Source: Spirochaetes bacterium GWF1_51_8
Lineage (GTDB): Bacteria > Spirochaetota > Brevinematia > Brevinematales > GWF1-51-8
Reading direction: 5' to 3'
DNA length: 42,622 nt
Assembly: GCA_001829415.1 (NCBI GenBank)
Contig: MIBE01000006.1
Coordinates: 863-43,484 of the forward strand
The notes under the pieces are model-generated. The model saw nothing but the letters and a program-made list of their open reading frames with translations, was not told where the DNA came from and did no database searches. Shown piece after piece: positions 24,020 to 31,934 of this stretch. The stretch's first letter is position 1. Each line of letters opens with the position of its first letter. The position numbers were made by a program, and so were the translations under genes.

Positions 24020-24655
24020 CTAATATGGGATATTTCTGAGGGCGCGCAGTTCGCTATCGGTGAAACGGCGTGGCTTATTCGATGAAAGGGAGGCGAGGAA
24101 AGTCAGCATGGCATGCTTTTCGAGTATCTCGAGCACCGAAAACGCCTCGGCGACACTCTTTCCGAAGGTCAATGATCCATGACGGTCGAGCACGACGGCG
24201 TTCGTATCCCCGAGGAGTCCGTCAAGCGAACCGGCGCCGTCGGATGTGGACGGTCTCGCGAACGGCGCGGTGCGGACATTGGAGAGGAACATCGCCGCCT
24301 CGGCGGTGAACGGCGCTTCGGAAAGTCCGATCCCCAATGAGTTGCACAGCAGAACGTAACGGGGATGCGCGTGCACTACCGCGGCGATATCCGGCCTTGC
24401 GCGGTAGACTTCCAGATGCGTATAACGTTCGGTCGACGGCCGGGGACCGGTCGGTTCCAACGGCTCTCCGTCCATGCCGATCGTCGCGATATCCGTCACG
24501 GCGATGAACTCCTTCACCACGCCCGACGCTGTGATAAGGACTGTTCCGCCGTCGCGCGCGCTGATATTTCCCTCGGTGCCGGCCAAGTATCCCCTGCGGT
24601 AGGTGAGTCTCGCGTATTCCGCGATCAGAGACTTGATATCGTTCGTCTCGGGCAT
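24020..24655 (-). CDS. class II aldolase (L-fuculose-phosphate aldolase-like), zinc-dependent
   Basis: A 211-residue class II aldolase/adducin-family enzyme. The zinc ligands are visible as HAHPRY (H95, H97) and DRHG (H159), with GTEGNISAR (27-35) for phosphate binding and STERYTHLEVYRARPDI (E76 likely catalytic). Fuculose-1-phosphate, rhamnulose-1-phosphate, ribulose-phosphate and methylthioribulose-phosphate enzymes share these, so the substrate is open. The ATG at 24655 has GGAGGA upstream; a longer in-frame start (24805) would run through the leader element and add a non-homologous tail, and is rejected. Leader element B ends 18 bases upstream of this start. Confidence 0.85.
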   Translation of the reverse strand: MPETNDIKSLIAEYARLTYRRGYLAGTEGNISARDGGTVLITASGVVKEFIAVTDIATIGMDGEPLEPTGPRPSTERYTHLEVYRARPDIAAVVHAHPRYVLLCNSLGIGLSEAPFTAEAAMFLSNVRTAPFARPSTSDGAGSLDGLLGDTNAVVLDRHGSLTFGKSVAEAFSVLEILEKHAMLTFLASLSSNKPRRFTDSELRALRNIPY

Positions 24656-24673
24656 GGTTCCTCCGGTCGATTG

Positions 24674-24775
24674 ATGGTCACCTTTAAAAACTAATGAAAG
24701 GAAGTGACCATTGGGCGTTTTATGAGTAATAATGCTTTGCTTTGTTAGAAAAAGCAAGGTTATTAGAACTGCCCT
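24674..24775 (-). promoter_or_regulatory. conserved leader element, copy B (upstream of the class II aldolase)
   Basis: Reading on the minus strand: AGGGCAGT (24775-24768), a middle with TTTTTCTAACAAA and ATTATTACTCATAAAAC, the 18-base core GCCCAATGGTCACTTCCT (24716-24699), then AGGTGACCAT (24683-24674). The hairpin ATGGTCACTT/AGGTGACCAT has one G-U pair where copy A has A-U. TTCCT of the core can pair with AGGAA (24662-24658) in the aldolase ribosome site. It is closely similar to copy A along its full length. Confidence 0.6.
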
Positions 24776-24843
24776 GATTATAAGCCGGGATACGGGGCGA
24801 GTCAAATAGGCGCAAGAAACCGGTAAGCGGGGTTACAGGTTTC

Positions 24844-24872
24844 TTTACAAATTCTTTAGCGCACTATAAAAT
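24844..24872 (+). promoter_or_regulatory. promoter of the type III restriction-modification genes
   Basis: TTTACA (24844-24849), 17 bases, TAAAAT (24867-24872). The expected start of transcription (about 24879) falls on the mod ATG at 24879, and there is no ribosome site, so the mRNA may be leaderless. Confidence 0.55.
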
Positions 24873-24878
24873 AAACCC

Positions 24879-26615
24879 ATGGCAAGAAAAATAAATTACG
24901 ACAACTGGTCAAAAGAAGAATTGATAAAAGAGATTCGCCGAATCAAAGAAACAAAGTACGGCCTTGTGTGGCATAGGGATTTACCGGAAGAGAAAATCGA
25001 TATTCTTATTAATCCTGACGCTCGCACGCCCAGCGAAATGTTTCCCAATGAAATGGCGGGTAAGCCGTTTCCGATTTTGAAAGAAACTAAAGATAAAGAA
25101 ATAAACGGCGATAAAGGCAAGCCGGTAAATTTGCTTATCGAGGGCGACAACTATCACTCGCTCGCGGTTTTGAATTTTACTCATTACGAATCTATTGATG
25201 TAATATACATTGACCCCCCGTATAACACTGGAGCCAAAGACTGGAAATATAACAACGATTATGTAGAAAATAATGACCCTTGGAGACATAGTAAATGGCT
25301 CACGATGATGAATAATCGTTTGCGGTTGGCTAAATGGCTTTTGAAAGAGGATGGGGTGCTAATTTGCGCTATAGACGATTATGAAGTTAATACACTCGGG
25401 TTGCTTTTAGAAGAATTGTTTCCGGTTTTAGAAAAAAATTTAATCATAGTAGAACATCACCCTCAAGGTGCAGGGTCAACTGCCGTATCTCGCACACATG
25501 AATATGCATATGTTTTAACTCAAAAAGAGATAGGGTTTCAAGGTAGAATTGTGCAGGAAGAAGAAGCTAACTGGTCCTTAAAACGTTCAGGTCAAGGTGA
25601 AAATAATTGGAGGAAAAACAGACCTAATCAATTTTTTGCTATTTATGTAAATCCTGAAAATTTATTAGTTGAAGGAGTAGGGCCAGCCCTTAAAGGTAAC
25701 GACTCTTATCCAACGGGTATTACGGAAGAAGGTTTTATTAGAATTTATCCTTTGGATAAAAATGGACGAGAGCGTGTTTGGAGATATAATCGCGAGTCAA
25801 TGCAGGAATTAATTAAATTGGGGCAGATAGAAAGCTCAAAAACTTTCAGCTTGAGTGTGCACAAGTCAGCAAGAAGTGTTACAACGCCAATATTTAGTGT
25901 ATGGAAAGGTGCAAGATATAATGCTGGTACTAGCGGTAGCAATTTGCTTACAGAAATAATGGGAGAAGCAAATACTTTTCCTTATCCAAAGTCTCTATAT
26001 ACAGTATATGATATGATTGCAATGGTCGTTCGCAATAAAAAGAATGCGATAATTTTAGATTTCTTTGCTGGCTCAGGCACAACAGGTCATGCGGTTTTAG
26101 AATTGAACAAAGAAGACGGCGGCAATCGCCAATTTATTCTTTGCACAAACAATGAAAACAATATCTGCACAGACGTATGCTACCCGCGCTTGAAAAAAGT
26201 CATCGAGGGATATAAAAATCCTAAAGGCGAAAATATAGCCGGACTGGGCGGCAACCTGAAATACTATATTTGCGATTTTGTGGAAGCCGAGCCGACAGAC
26301 ATGAACAAGCGAAAGCTCGTGAGCGAATCGACGGAAATGCTTTGTATCCGCGAAAGCGCTTTTGAACCGGTGCAGGACGAAAGCGGTTTTAAGATTTTTA
26401 AAAACAGCGACAAATATCTCGGAATTGTCTTTTACGAGGAAGCGATAGACGCATTTAAGAAAGCCATCAAGAAATTTGAAGGGCATTTTAACACCTATGT
26501 TTTTTCGCTCGGTGACGATCCGCACGAAAAACAGTTTGCCGATGTTAAAGATAAGGTTACGCTTTGCGCTATTCCCGAAGTAATTTTGAAAGTATATAGG
26601 GAGATTTTTAAATAA
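24879..26615 (+). CDS. mod: type III DNA methyltransferase (Mod), N6-adenine
   Basis: A 578-residue Mod subunit. DPPYNTG (112-118) is the catalytic motif IV and comes before DFFAGSGTTGH (394-404), the SAM-binding motif I, the beta-class order for adenine N6 methylation. The stretch between them (about 180-390) holds the target-recognition domain and is more AT-rich than the ends of the gene. LLIEGDNYHSLAVL (85-98) is a further family landmark. Mod alone gives modification; with Res it gives restriction at paired inverted sites. No ribosome site precedes the ATG. res follows after one base. Base composition differs from the flanking housekeeping genes, pointing to transfer. Confidence 0.93.
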   Translation: MARKINYDNWSKEELIKEIRRIKETKYGLVWHRDLPEEKIDILINPDARTPSEMFPNEMAGKPFPILKETKDKEINGDKGKPVNLLIEGDNYHSLAVLNFTHYESIDVIYIDPPYNTGAKDWKYNNDYVENNDPWRHSKWLTMMNNRLRLAKWLLKEDGVLICAIDDYEVNTLGLLLEELFPVLEKNLIIVEHHPQGAGSTAVSRTHEYAYVLTQKEIGFQGRIVQEEEANWSLKRSGQGENNWRKNRPNQFFAIYVNPENLLVEGVGPALKGNDSYPTGITEEGFIRIYPLDKNGRERVWRYNRESMQELIKLGQIESSKTFSLSVHKSARSVTTPIFSVWKGARYNAGTSGSNLLTEIMGEANTFPYPKSLYTVYDMIAMVVRNKKNAIILDFFAGSGTTGHAVLELNKEDGGNRQFILCTNNENNICTDVCYPRLKKVIEGYKNPKGENIAGLGGNLKYYICDFVEAEPTDMNKRKLVSESTEMLCIRESAFEPVQDESGFKIFKNSDKYLGIVFYEEAIDAFKKAIKKFEGHFNTYVFSLGDDPHEKQFADVKDKVTLCAIPEVILKVYREIFK

Positions 26616-26616
26616 T

Positions 26617-28854
26617 ATGTGGATTGAATTCAAAAATTACCAAGAAAACGCCATCGTAAAGTTGAAGCGGGAAGTCAACGAGCTTTTGGATGCGGAAGGA
26701 AATAAAATCTGCATTTTCAAGTCGCCGACCGGTTCCGGCAAAACGCTGATGATGGCGGAATTTTTAAAGCGGCTCATTGATTCACGCATCGACGGCAAAA
26801 AGTTTTCATTTATCTGGATTGCCGTTAATAAATTGCATGACCAAAGCCGCAACAGTCTGAAAAAATACTACGACCAGTTTGGCGTTGGCCTCAAGTGTTC
26901 CTATTTTGAAGATTTGGACGAAAGGAAAATCAGCGAAAATGAGATTTTATTTCTGAACTGGGCAAGCATCAATAAAAAAGGAAATATCTATGTCCGCGAG
27001 AACGAGCGGGATAATAACCTTTCCAACATTGTCGCACGTACCAAAGACGATGGCCGGATTATTATTCTCATCATTGACGAAAGTCACCGTAACGCCGAAA
27101 CGGAAAATTCCAAAGAACTGATAGAGGATATTGGCCCAAAGATAACGATTGAAGTTTCAGCTACACCTCAGTTTAAAAACGTGTTTCGAGGTGTAGAAGT
27201 GGAATTAAAAGATGTGAAAGACGAGGGAATGATTAAAAAGGAAATCGTCATCAATCCCGGATTTGAAAACTACAAGCTGGATAAAAATCTTGCCGACAAA
27301 ACGGCTGATGAAATTGTGATAGAGGCAGGTTTAAAAAAGCGGGTGGAACTTGCCAAGTTGTATGAGACCGAAGGGTCAAATATTAATCCGCTCATGATCA
27401 TTCAAATCCCTGACAATCACAAGGGTATGATTGATAAAAAAGACTCAGTGGTGCAATTGCTCGGAAAATACGGGATTACCACTGAAAACGGACGGCTTGC
27501 GATTTATCTTTCAGATAAGGATAACAAAATCAATCTTGAAAACATTGAGAAAAACGAAAATGAAGTTGATGTGATGATTTTTAAACAAGCCATTGCCGTA
27601 GGGTGGGATTGTCCGCGTGCCGCGATTTTGGTTTTGTTCCGAGAATGGAAAAACATGGTGTTTTCCATTCAGACCATCGGGCGCATTATGCGTATGCCCG
27701 AACACAATCACTACAAAAAGCTAGAATTGAATATCGGTTATGTTTATACCAGTTTGAGTAATATCGGAATTGCAGAGGATATTGCCAAAGAATATATTAC
27801 AGTTTTCGAGGGTAAAAGGCAAGAAGATTATAAAAATATTGATCTGACTTCCTATCACTCAAAGCGCTTCCGTGAAGAAACCCGTCTATCATCGGATTTC
27901 GTGCCTGTCTTTTTCAATGCGGCGGACGAGTTGAAGTTGAAGGAGGGTATATCACTCGAACATAGCATTGTTGATACCAAGCTCATCGCAAGCGGAAAAA
28001 TAATCGATGTAGATAAAGAAACGAAAAGCATTGAAAAGAAAGGTACATTGGATATTCCGAAAAATGAAGTTGAACTTCAAATCGCTTTTGATTATTTCGC
28101 GCGGGAAAATCTCACGCCGTTTGCCCCGGAGCTTCGCTCCATCAAACGCATTAACGATTCTTTGTATCGTTTCTTCGATAAATCGTTCAACATGGGCGTC
28201 GATGACTGGACAAAAATACAAGCCATTGTTTTAGCGGGTGAAAATAAGGATAAGGTGATTAATGTAATCAATCGGGCTAAAGAGCTATATCAAGAAGTTG
28301 TCGGCAAAGGAAAACATAAACTCCTACAAAATGATGAGCCGTGGAATGTTCCGGAAATGATTAACTACAATTTGATTTTCGTAAAAAAAGATTATAAGCG
28401 TTCAATTATCCAGCCGTATTTCTCAAAAACAAGATGTATGAGCACTTTCTCGCTTTTTGAAGAAGACAGTGCTGATGAGGTAGCGTTCATTGAATATCTG
28501 GAAATAGCCAAACAAGTCAAATGGTGGTTTAAGAATGGTAGACAGGACGGCTCATATTTTGCAGTACCGTATATTGAAAACGGTCAAGAAAAACCATTTT
28601 ATCTTGATTTCTTAGTTATGCTCAACGATGGACGGCTTGGGTTATTTGACACAAAGGGCGGTATTTACGCAAAGACCGCAAAAGAACGTGCCGAAGGATT
28701 GTCGAAATATATTGCGGCGGAAAACAAAACGGGAAAAAATTTATTCGGTGGAATTGTTATCAAAGAACAAAATAGCTGGCGGTATAACGATAGTAAAGAA
28801 TACACTTTTGATCCAAACAATCTGTATAATTGGAAGTTTTTAGATTTAGATTAG
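26617..28854 (+). CDS. res: type III restriction enzyme (Res), helicase and nuclease subunit
   Basis: A 745-residue Res subunit, shorter than the usual 850-1000. The N-terminal SF2 helicase has Walker A SPTGSGKTLMMAE, motif II in ILIIDESHRNAE and motif III EVSATPQF; the second RecA domain has KQAIAVGWDCPRAAILV and IQTIGRIMRMPEH. The C-terminal nuclease is a PD-(D/E)xK domain with YLDFLVML (D664) and LFDTKGG (D678, K680). With Mod it translocates or slides on DNA and cuts beside unmethylated sites. Catalytic motifs appear intact, so the system is probably active. AT-rich like mod; it meets znuB tail to tail. Confidence 0.92.
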   Translation: MWIEFKNYQENAIVKLKREVNELLDAEGNKICIFKSPTGSGKTLMMAEFLKRLIDSRIDGKKFSFIWIAVNKLHDQSRNSLKKYYDQFGVGLKCSYFEDLDERKISENEILFLNWASINKKGNIYVRENERDNNLSNIVARTKDDGRIIILIIDESHRNAETENSKELIEDIGPKITIEVSATPQFKNVFRGVEVELKDVKDEGMIKKEIVINPGFENYKLDKNLADKTADEIVIEAGLKKRVELAKLYETEGSNINPLMIIQIPDNHKGMIDKKDSVVQLLGKYGITTENGRLAIYLSDKDNKINLENIEKNENEVDVMIFKQAIAVGWDCPRAAILVLFREWKNMVFSIQTIGRIMRMPEHNHYKKLELNIGYVYTSLSNIGIAEDIAKEYITVFEGKRQEDYKNIDLTSYHSKRFREETRLSSDFVPVFFNAADELKLKEGISLEHSIVDTKLIASGKIIDVDKETKSIEKKGTLDIPKNEVELQIAFDYFARENLTPFAPELRSIKRINDSLYRFFDKSFNMGVDDWTKIQAIVLAGENKDKVINVINRAKELYQEVVGKGKHKLLQNDEPWNVPEMINYNLIFVKKDYKRSIIQPYFSKTRCMSTFSLFEEDSADEVAFIEYLEIAKQVKWWFKNGRQDGSYFAVPYIENGQEKPFYLDFLVMLNDGRLGLFDTKGGIYAKTAKERAEGLSKYIAAENKTGKNLFGGIVIKEQNSWRYNDSKEYTFDPNNLYNWKFLDLD

Positions 28855-28911
28855 CCCCTTGCTAAAAAAGTCTGTTTTCTTTTTATACTACACGTTCCGG
28901 CGAGGGACGGC

Positions 28912-29751
28912 TCATGCGTTCCGGCGGGATAGCTTGACCGAAATTTTCTTAATCAGCAGGGCGAAGAAGTAAGAGGCCGCCGAGATCAAGATAATGACGG
29001 CGCCCGTAGGCAGATTGCTCAACCCGAACGAGACGAGGAAGCCGAGAAAGATCGCGCCCAGGCATATCAATGTGGACATGACGATCATTTTCCCCACCGA
29101 ACGCGAAAAGAGTTCCGCGGTCGCGGCCGGAAGGGTAAGAAGCGCGATCACGAGGATGATCCCCACGGTCTGGAGAAGGATGACGACACTTACCGAAACG
29201 ATACTCAGCAGGAGCAGGTAAACCGCCGTGACCCTGATCCCCCTGATCTTCGAGTATTCCTCGTCGAACGCGAGATAGACGAACTGGCGGTAGAACACCG
29301 CCACGATCAGGAGCAGGATACCGTCGAGTACGGCGAGTATCATCAATGTCGCTGAGTCGATCATCAGGATGTTCCCGAACAGGAACGCCGAGATGTCCTT
29401 CTTATAGCCCGGCGTGATCGCGATAAAGATCACACCGACCGCCATCCCGACAGCCCAGAACGCGCCGATCAGGGTATCGAGGTTCTGGCTGAAACGGAAC
29501 TTGAACAGGCCGATCAGGAACGCCGAGAGCACCGCGAAGATAAGCGCGCCGAGGAGCGGATTCCAGCCGAGGAAGTAGGCGATCCCGAGCCCGCCCATCA
29601 CCGCGTGAGCGATTCCTCCGCTGATGAACGCGATCCGTTTGATGACGACGAACGTCCCCGTTACACCGCACGCCAACCCGGAGAGCAGACCCGCGAGTAG
29701 AGCTTTTTGGAGAAACGGTTTTGTCATGACCGCGGTGAAAAATTCGTTCAT
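28912..29751 (-). CDS. znuB: metal ABC transporter permease ZnuB-like
   Basis: A 279-residue ABC-3-type permease with about eight membrane spans, which forms the zinc (or manganese) channel of the ZnuABC importer. MNEFFTAVMTKPFLQKALLA starts the protein, GTFVVIKRIAFISGGIAHAV (about 31-50) is the family core, and the late VGIILVIALLTLPAATA is the typical ATPase-coupling region. The ATG at 29751 overlaps the znuC stop by ATGA; the in-frame codons upstream lie inside znuC and are rejected. Zinc versus manganese cannot be decided from the permease; the operon context favours zinc. Confidence 0.9.
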   Translation of the reverse strand: MNEFFTAVMTKPFLQKALLAGLLSGLACGVTGTFVVIKRIAFISGGIAHAVMGGLGIAYFLGWNPLLGALIFAVLSAFLIGLFKFRFSQNLDTLIGAFWAVGMAVGVIFIAITPGYKKDISAFLFGNILMIDSATLMILAVLDGILLLIVAVFYRQFVYLAFDEEYSKIRGIRVTAVYLLLLSIVSVSVVILLQTVGIILVIALLTLPAATAELFSRSVGKMIVMSTLICLGAIFLGFLVSFGLSNLPTGAVIILISAASYFFALLIKKISVKLSRRNA

Positions 29752-30464
29752 TCTTTCCTCCCGTGGACTGTGCAGTGGTACATCTGTGACATAATCTCTT
29801 CCAGAGACAGATTCTCCGGTTGATGGACGCACGCGCCGCGGTTGACGCTGACGATCTTTTTTACATAGTTGACGATGAAGCCGATGTCGTGCGAAACAAG
29901 CAGGATCGTGATACCCTGGCTATTGAGAAGCGACAGGAGTTCCATGATCGAAAGTTCCGCCGATGCGTCGATCTGCGCGGTCGGTTCGTCCATCAGCAGG
30001 ATTTTAGGGTGCGAGACGATCGCGCGCGCGATCAGGACTCGTTGACGCTGTCCCCCTGAGAGTTCCCCGTAACGGCGATCCGCTATCCCGGCGATCCCCG
30101 TAACATCGAGGGCTTCGGCGACCTTCACCCATTCCGCTCGCGTAAATCCCGGGAAGAACGACACGCCGGTCATGAGGCCCATCGCGACCGTTTCCCTGAC
30201 AGGGATCGGGAATCCGTAGTCCACGTTGACAGTCTGCGGGACGTAGCCGATCAGGCTACGGGCAGTACGCACGGGACGGCCGTCGATAGTGATGCTTCCG
30301 CGCACGGGCTCGATCAGCCCGAGGATCAGCCGCAGGAGCGTCGTTTTGCCGCCGCCGTTGGGGCCGATCACTCCTGTGAACTCACCGGGTGCGATATCGA
30401 ACCCGACCCCGCTGAGGATCGGGACGCTGCCGTAGGAAAAATCCAGGTCTCTGACTTTTATCAA
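29748..30464 (-). CDS. znuC: metal ABC transporter ATP-binding protein ZnuC-like
   Basis: A 238-residue ATPase that powers metal import. Walker A GPNGGGKTT, the Q-loop VPQTVNVDYGFPI, signature LSGGQRQRVLIARAI, Walker B ILLMDEPTAQID and the switch His in LLVSHDIGFI are intact. Start: a TTG at 30464 with AAGGAA (30476-30471) six bases upstream gives MIKVRDLDFSYG; the GTG at 30488 is also in frame but lies within the 3' arm of leader element C and has no ribosome site. It is separated from znuA by 144 bases that carry element C, unusual spacing for this operon, and overlaps znuB by ATGA. Confidence 0.92.
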   Translation of the reverse strand: MIKVRDLDFSYGSVPILSGVGFDIAPGEFTGVIGPNGGGKTTLLRLILGLIEPVRGSITIDGRPVRTARSLIGYVPQTVNVDYGFPIPVRETVAMGLMTGVSFFPGFTRAEWVKVAEALDVTGIAGIADRRYGELSGGQRQRVLIARAIVSHPKILLMDEPTAQIDASAELSIMELLSLLNSQGITILLVSHDIGFIVNYVKKIVSVNRGACVHQPENLSLEEIMSQMYHCTVHGRKE

Positions 30465-30481
30465 GCTCGTTTCCTTATTTG

Positions 30482-30628
30482 TGGGCACTTCTATTTACCG
30501 CACCTTCGACAGGCTCAGGACAAACGATTCTCGGCGGCTTGTCTACCTGCAAGGAAGTGACCATTGGGCGTATTTTAAGATTAATAATTATTCATCTAAT
30601 AAATGTAACTAGTTTAAAAGACCGCCCT
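30482..30628 (-). promoter_or_regulatory. conserved leader element, copy C (between znuA and znuC)
   Basis: Minus strand: AGGGCGGT (30628-30621, inside the last znuA codons), ATTATTAATC, the 18-base core GCCCAATGGTCACTTCCT (30569-30552), and AAGTGCCCACAAATAA (3' arm AAGTGCCCA at 30490-30482), close to AAGTGACCATAAATAA of copy A. Between core and 3' arm it has about 45 extra bases that include CCTTCGACAGGCTCAGGAC on the plus strand (30503-30521), an apparent nested insertion. TTCCTT can pair with the AAGGAA of the znuC ribosome site. The arm pairing has one A-to-C mismatch. Confidence 0.55.
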
Positions 30629-31511
30629 TATTTTCAGTGAGCGCCGCCGCGGCGGATTTCAGGTTATCGATATAGTTTTCCGCGAGCGGGTCAATTACGA
30701 CGATCCTGCACCCGGTCTCCTCGGAGATGGTTTTCGCGGATATCTCGCTGAACTGTGGCTGAACGAAGAGCGCGCCGATCTTTTCCTTTTTCGCGAAATC
30801 GATGATAATCCTGAGCTGGTTCAACGACGGCTCCTTACCTTCGAACTCGACCGGAATCTGTGTCAGTCCGAACTCGTCCGCAAAGTATCCCCATGCGGGA
30901 TGGAAGACGAGCAGACGGGTCACGCCGGATTCGGCGATGCGTGTTCGTAGCTCGAGAGAGAGTTTGTTCAGGTCTGAGACGAAGGCCGCGAGGTTCGCGG
31001 AGTAGAGCGCGGTTCCGGCCGGGTCGAAATCGCAGAGCGCGGCGCAGATGTTCGACGCCTGTGTTTTCACAAGCGCGGGCGACAGCCAGATATGCGGGTC
31101 GTACAGTCCGTGCTCGTGGTCGTGTTCCTCGCCGTCCGTGTGGCCGAAAACCTCTTCCATGACGGGCATTTTTATCAGTTCGATCCCTTTCGCGGAATCG
31201 ATAATTTTCATCTTGGGATTCGCCTCTTCGATCTTGTCCATCCACACCTCTTCGAAGGTGATGCCGATAGTGAAGTACAACTCGGCGTCCGAGAGTTTCA
31301 TCATCTGGCCGGGCGTGGGCTCGAACGTGTGCGGGTCCTGCCCGGCGCCTGTCATCGGGACGACCTCGAACTTATCCCCGGCAATCCGTTCGACAAAATA
31401 CTTCTGCGGCAGGATGCTGACGAACACAACGGGCTTCCCGTTCTTCTTCGGCGAGCCGCATCCGGCGAGAACGAATAAGGCGGCGGTGAATAGTACTAAC
31501 GCTTTGTTCAT
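30609..31511 (-). CDS. znuA: zinc ABC transporter substrate-binding lipoprotein ZnuA-like
   Basis: A 300-residue cluster 9 metal-binding protein. The signal peptide ends in VLAGC (lipobox, Cys18), so it is lipid-anchored in the periplasm. Metal ligands: H61 in QDPHTFEPTP, H140 in YDPHIWLSP and a His in LVFHPAWGYF near 205; a late acidic ligand is in VVIDPLAENY. An acidic/His loop EEHDHEHGLYDPH (128-140) is the mark of zinc-specific members and favours zinc over manganese. It overlaps the regulator gene by ATGA. Its last codons (NKGGLLN) lie inside leader element C, so the natural C-terminus may have been replaced or extended. Confidence 0.92.
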   Translation of the reverse strand: MNKALVLFTAALFVLAGCGSPKKNGKPVVFVSILPQKYFVERIAGDKFEVVPMTGAGQDPHTFEPTPGQMMKLSDAELYFTIGITFEEVWMDKIEEANPKMKIIDSAKGIELIKMPVMEEVFGHTDGEEHDHEHGLYDPHIWLSPALVKTQASNICAALCDFDPAGTALYSANLAAFVSDLNKLSLELRTRIAESGVTRLLVFHPAWGYFADEFGLTQIPVEFEGKEPSLNQLRIIIDFAKKEKIGALFVQPQFSEISAKTISEETGCRIVVIDPLAENYIDNLKSAAAALTENKGGLLN

Positions 31512-31903
31512 TGGCTTCTCCTTTCAACCATAGAGCCTCTGCAATCGGAACAGACGCCCGTGAAGCAGAGGACGTGACCGGTAATCCTGAAATCGAAACG
31601 GTCTTCGATATCGGTCTCTATCCCCGACGCCGGGCATTCGTCGAAACCCATAACTTTGCGGCATCCGGAGCAGACCACGAAATGACCGTGGCGTTCGGCG
31701 GAATAGAAAAAGCGGGTTCCGTCGAATAGCGTCAGCGAATGGATATCCCCGCGCGATTCGAGGAAGGCGAGGGCGCGGTAGACAGTCGACAGGTTAGGCA
31801 CGGCTGTAAGCGAGCCGAGAATATCCTTCACGGAAACAGGCGTGCCCGATACCGTCACCGCATGGAGAATGTCCTTCCTGAGAACGGTCATGGAAGGTTT
31901 CAT
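31508..31903 (-). CDS. Fur-family metal regulator, probably Zur-like
   Basis: A 131-residue Fur-fold repressor. The winged-helix domain (about 1-75) has the recognition region NLSTVYRALAFLESRGDI, and the C-terminal metal domain has RHGHFVVCSGCRKV (C78, C81) with a second pair VCSDCRG (C118, C121), the structural zinc site. Position as first gene of the znu operon strongly suggests a zinc regulator; Fur, Mur or PerR specificities cannot be excluded. It overlaps znuA by ATGA. An imperfect inverted repeat 9 bases upstream of the start is the likely operator, so the operon would be self-regulated. Confidence 0.88.
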   Translation of the reverse strand: MKPSMTVLRKDILHAVTVSGTPVSVKDILGSLTAVPNLSTVYRALAFLESRGDIHSLTLFDGTRFFYSAERHGHFVVCSGCRKVMGFDECPASGIETDIEDRFDFRITGHVLCFTGVCSDCRGSMVERRSQ

Positions 31904-31911
31904 AGCACCTC

Positions 31912-31934
31912 ATAACGCGAATAGTTTGCGTAAT
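31912..31934. promoter_or_regulatory. candidate Fur/Zur operator
   Basis: ATAACGCGAA (31912-31921), three bases, TTTGCGTAAT (31925-31934); the arms match at 8 of 10 positions as an inverted repeat. It lies just upstream of the regulator's ATG (31903, minus strand) within the AT-rich region expected to hold the promoter. This is a size and symmetry match only. Confidence 0.45.

Noticed and set aside
24656-24805. N-terminal extension of the class II aldolase from the in-frame start at 24805
   Set aside because: The added residues are not family-like, they cover leader element B, and a good ribosome site sits directly before the ATG at 24655.
24780-28911. Prophage or integrative element carrying the restriction-modification genes
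   Set aside because: No integrase, transposase, tRNA target or flanking direct repeats are visible around 24780 or 28855-28911; only base composition points to transfer.
30465-30488. GTG start for znuC at 30488
   Set aside because: It lies in the 3' arm of leader element C and has no ribosome site, whereas AAGGAA is six bases before the TTG at 30464.
30500-30525. Insertion-sequence end at CCTTCGACAGGCTCAGGAC
   Set aside because: A short motif with no paired terminal repeat or transposase near it; it is treated as a nested repeat inside leader element C.
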